The notes below the pieces were generated by a model, which searched no databases, was not told the DNA's origin, and saw nothing but the letters and a program-made list of their open reading frames with translations. The position numbers were made by a program, and so were the translations under genes. Below are positions 59,458 through 59,586 of a DNA stretch of 59,586 bases, one piece after another. Numbering within the stretch: the stretch's first letter is position 1; each line of letters opens with the position of its first letter. The DNA comes from Caldilineaceae bacterium (GTDB lineage Bacteria > Chloroflexota > Anaerolineae > Caldilineales > Caldilineaceae), in NCBI GenBank assembly GCA_022824025.1, contig JAJEBF010000015.1:1-59586 (forward strand), read 5' to 3'.

Positions 59458-59586
59458 CAGGAACGGTTTGACGGATAAGTAAACTGTGGCACACTCTCCA
59501 TAAAGGCAAACACAAGGAGAGGGGAAATGCCAGCGAAACGATATCGAGTGCGCTTGACCGCAGAGGAGCGCAAGGAACTGGAAACA
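59447..59586 (+). mobile_element. Left end of an IS630-family element (runs off the window)
   Basis: From a TA dinucleotide at 59447-59448, the usual IS630 target, the sequence leaves the methyltransferase frame. It contains terminal non-coding DNA (AACAGGAACGGTTTGACGG at about 59457-59475) and then a transposase start. The right end lies outside the window. Confidence 0.75.
59527..59586 (+). CDS. IS630 transposase, 5' end only
   Basis: ATG 59527, preceded by AAGGAGAGG, opens 'MPAKRYRVRLTAEERKELET', the standard N-terminus of IS630 transposases. The frame is open to the window edge. The element is probably complete beyond it. Confidence 0.85.
   Translation, partial: MPAKRYRVRLTAEERKELET

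Noticed and set aside
1..59586. CRISPR array
   Set aside because: No regularly spaced direct repeats of 25-40 bases with unique spacers were seen; the CAGTG heptamers are tandem and short, without spacers.

Overview
The window looks like chromosomal DNA of an uncultivated Chloroflexota bacterium (Caldilinea/Anaerolineae-like). This is inferred from the GC-rich genes, coenzyme F420 genes, lipoproteins with Pro/Thr-rich linkers, an archaeal-type phosphoglycerate mutase, a permease-ATPase fusion and many eroded insertion sequences. No rRNA, tRNA or CRISPR array was seen.

Region 1 (1-9.5 kb) is an F420 locus: a nitroreductase-fold enzyme, cofD and cofC. It is split by about 7 kb of accessory DNA. 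This insert carries a 970-aa N6-adenine methyltransferase with a nuclease-like N-terminus, a protein with a nucleoside-deoxyribosyltransferase-like (TIR/SLOG-like) domain, a 55-aa basic protein behind a strong promoter, a single-span membrane protein, IS3 debris, and a multi-hairpin RNA candidate (about 7780-8030) with a consensus promoter and a 13-codon open frame inside its first hairpin. Region 2 (9.8-13.7 kb) holds an MFS exporter, a Phd/VapC toxin-antitoxin pair, and an apparently leaderless XRE regulator whose operator lies on its promoter, followed by a 324-aa gene of unknown function.

Region 3 (13.5-17.0 kb) is a scrambled duplication zone. It has an intact NucS-like nuclease gene and a frameshifted partial copy, an unknown coupled two-gene unit, and a mosaic of pieces of three neighbouring genes. 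Region 4 (17.0-27.6 kb) is catabolic. It contains a Rieske ferredoxin-like protein coupled to an amidohydrolase, two tandem RraA/HMG-aldolase-like proteins, an EmrB-like MFS carrier, hydantoinase/oxoprolinase subunits HyuA and HyuB with a membrane protein between them, a molybdopterin-domain protein and ClpS.

Region 5 (28.2-36.2 kb) carries a MalK/UgpC-type ATPase and a Dpp/Opp-type peptide importer with a perfect 19-bp stem between binding protein and permease, and with the second permease fused to the first ATPase; an Hsp20 gene follows. Region 6 (36.7-44.2 kb) has apgM, a sirtuin, rmuC, a DUF899 protein, a vWA lipoprotein and a multicopper oxidase. Region 7 (44.7-49.5 kb) is the best candidate for a poorly described system: a DUF5678-like protein coupled to a retropepsin-like aspartic protease, followed by a 1199-aa protein with a caspase-like domain at one end and an alpha/beta-hydrolase at the other.

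Region 8 (49.5-57.9 kb, minus strand) holds an ABC-F ATPase coupled to an acyl-CoA synthetase, membrane proteins, an HNH nuclease and a Tat-type lipoprotein. The window ends in a restriction-modification operon (DUF4928-like protein, 47-aa coupled frame, cytosine-5 methyltransferase) whose methyltransferase is cut off by an IS630-family element.
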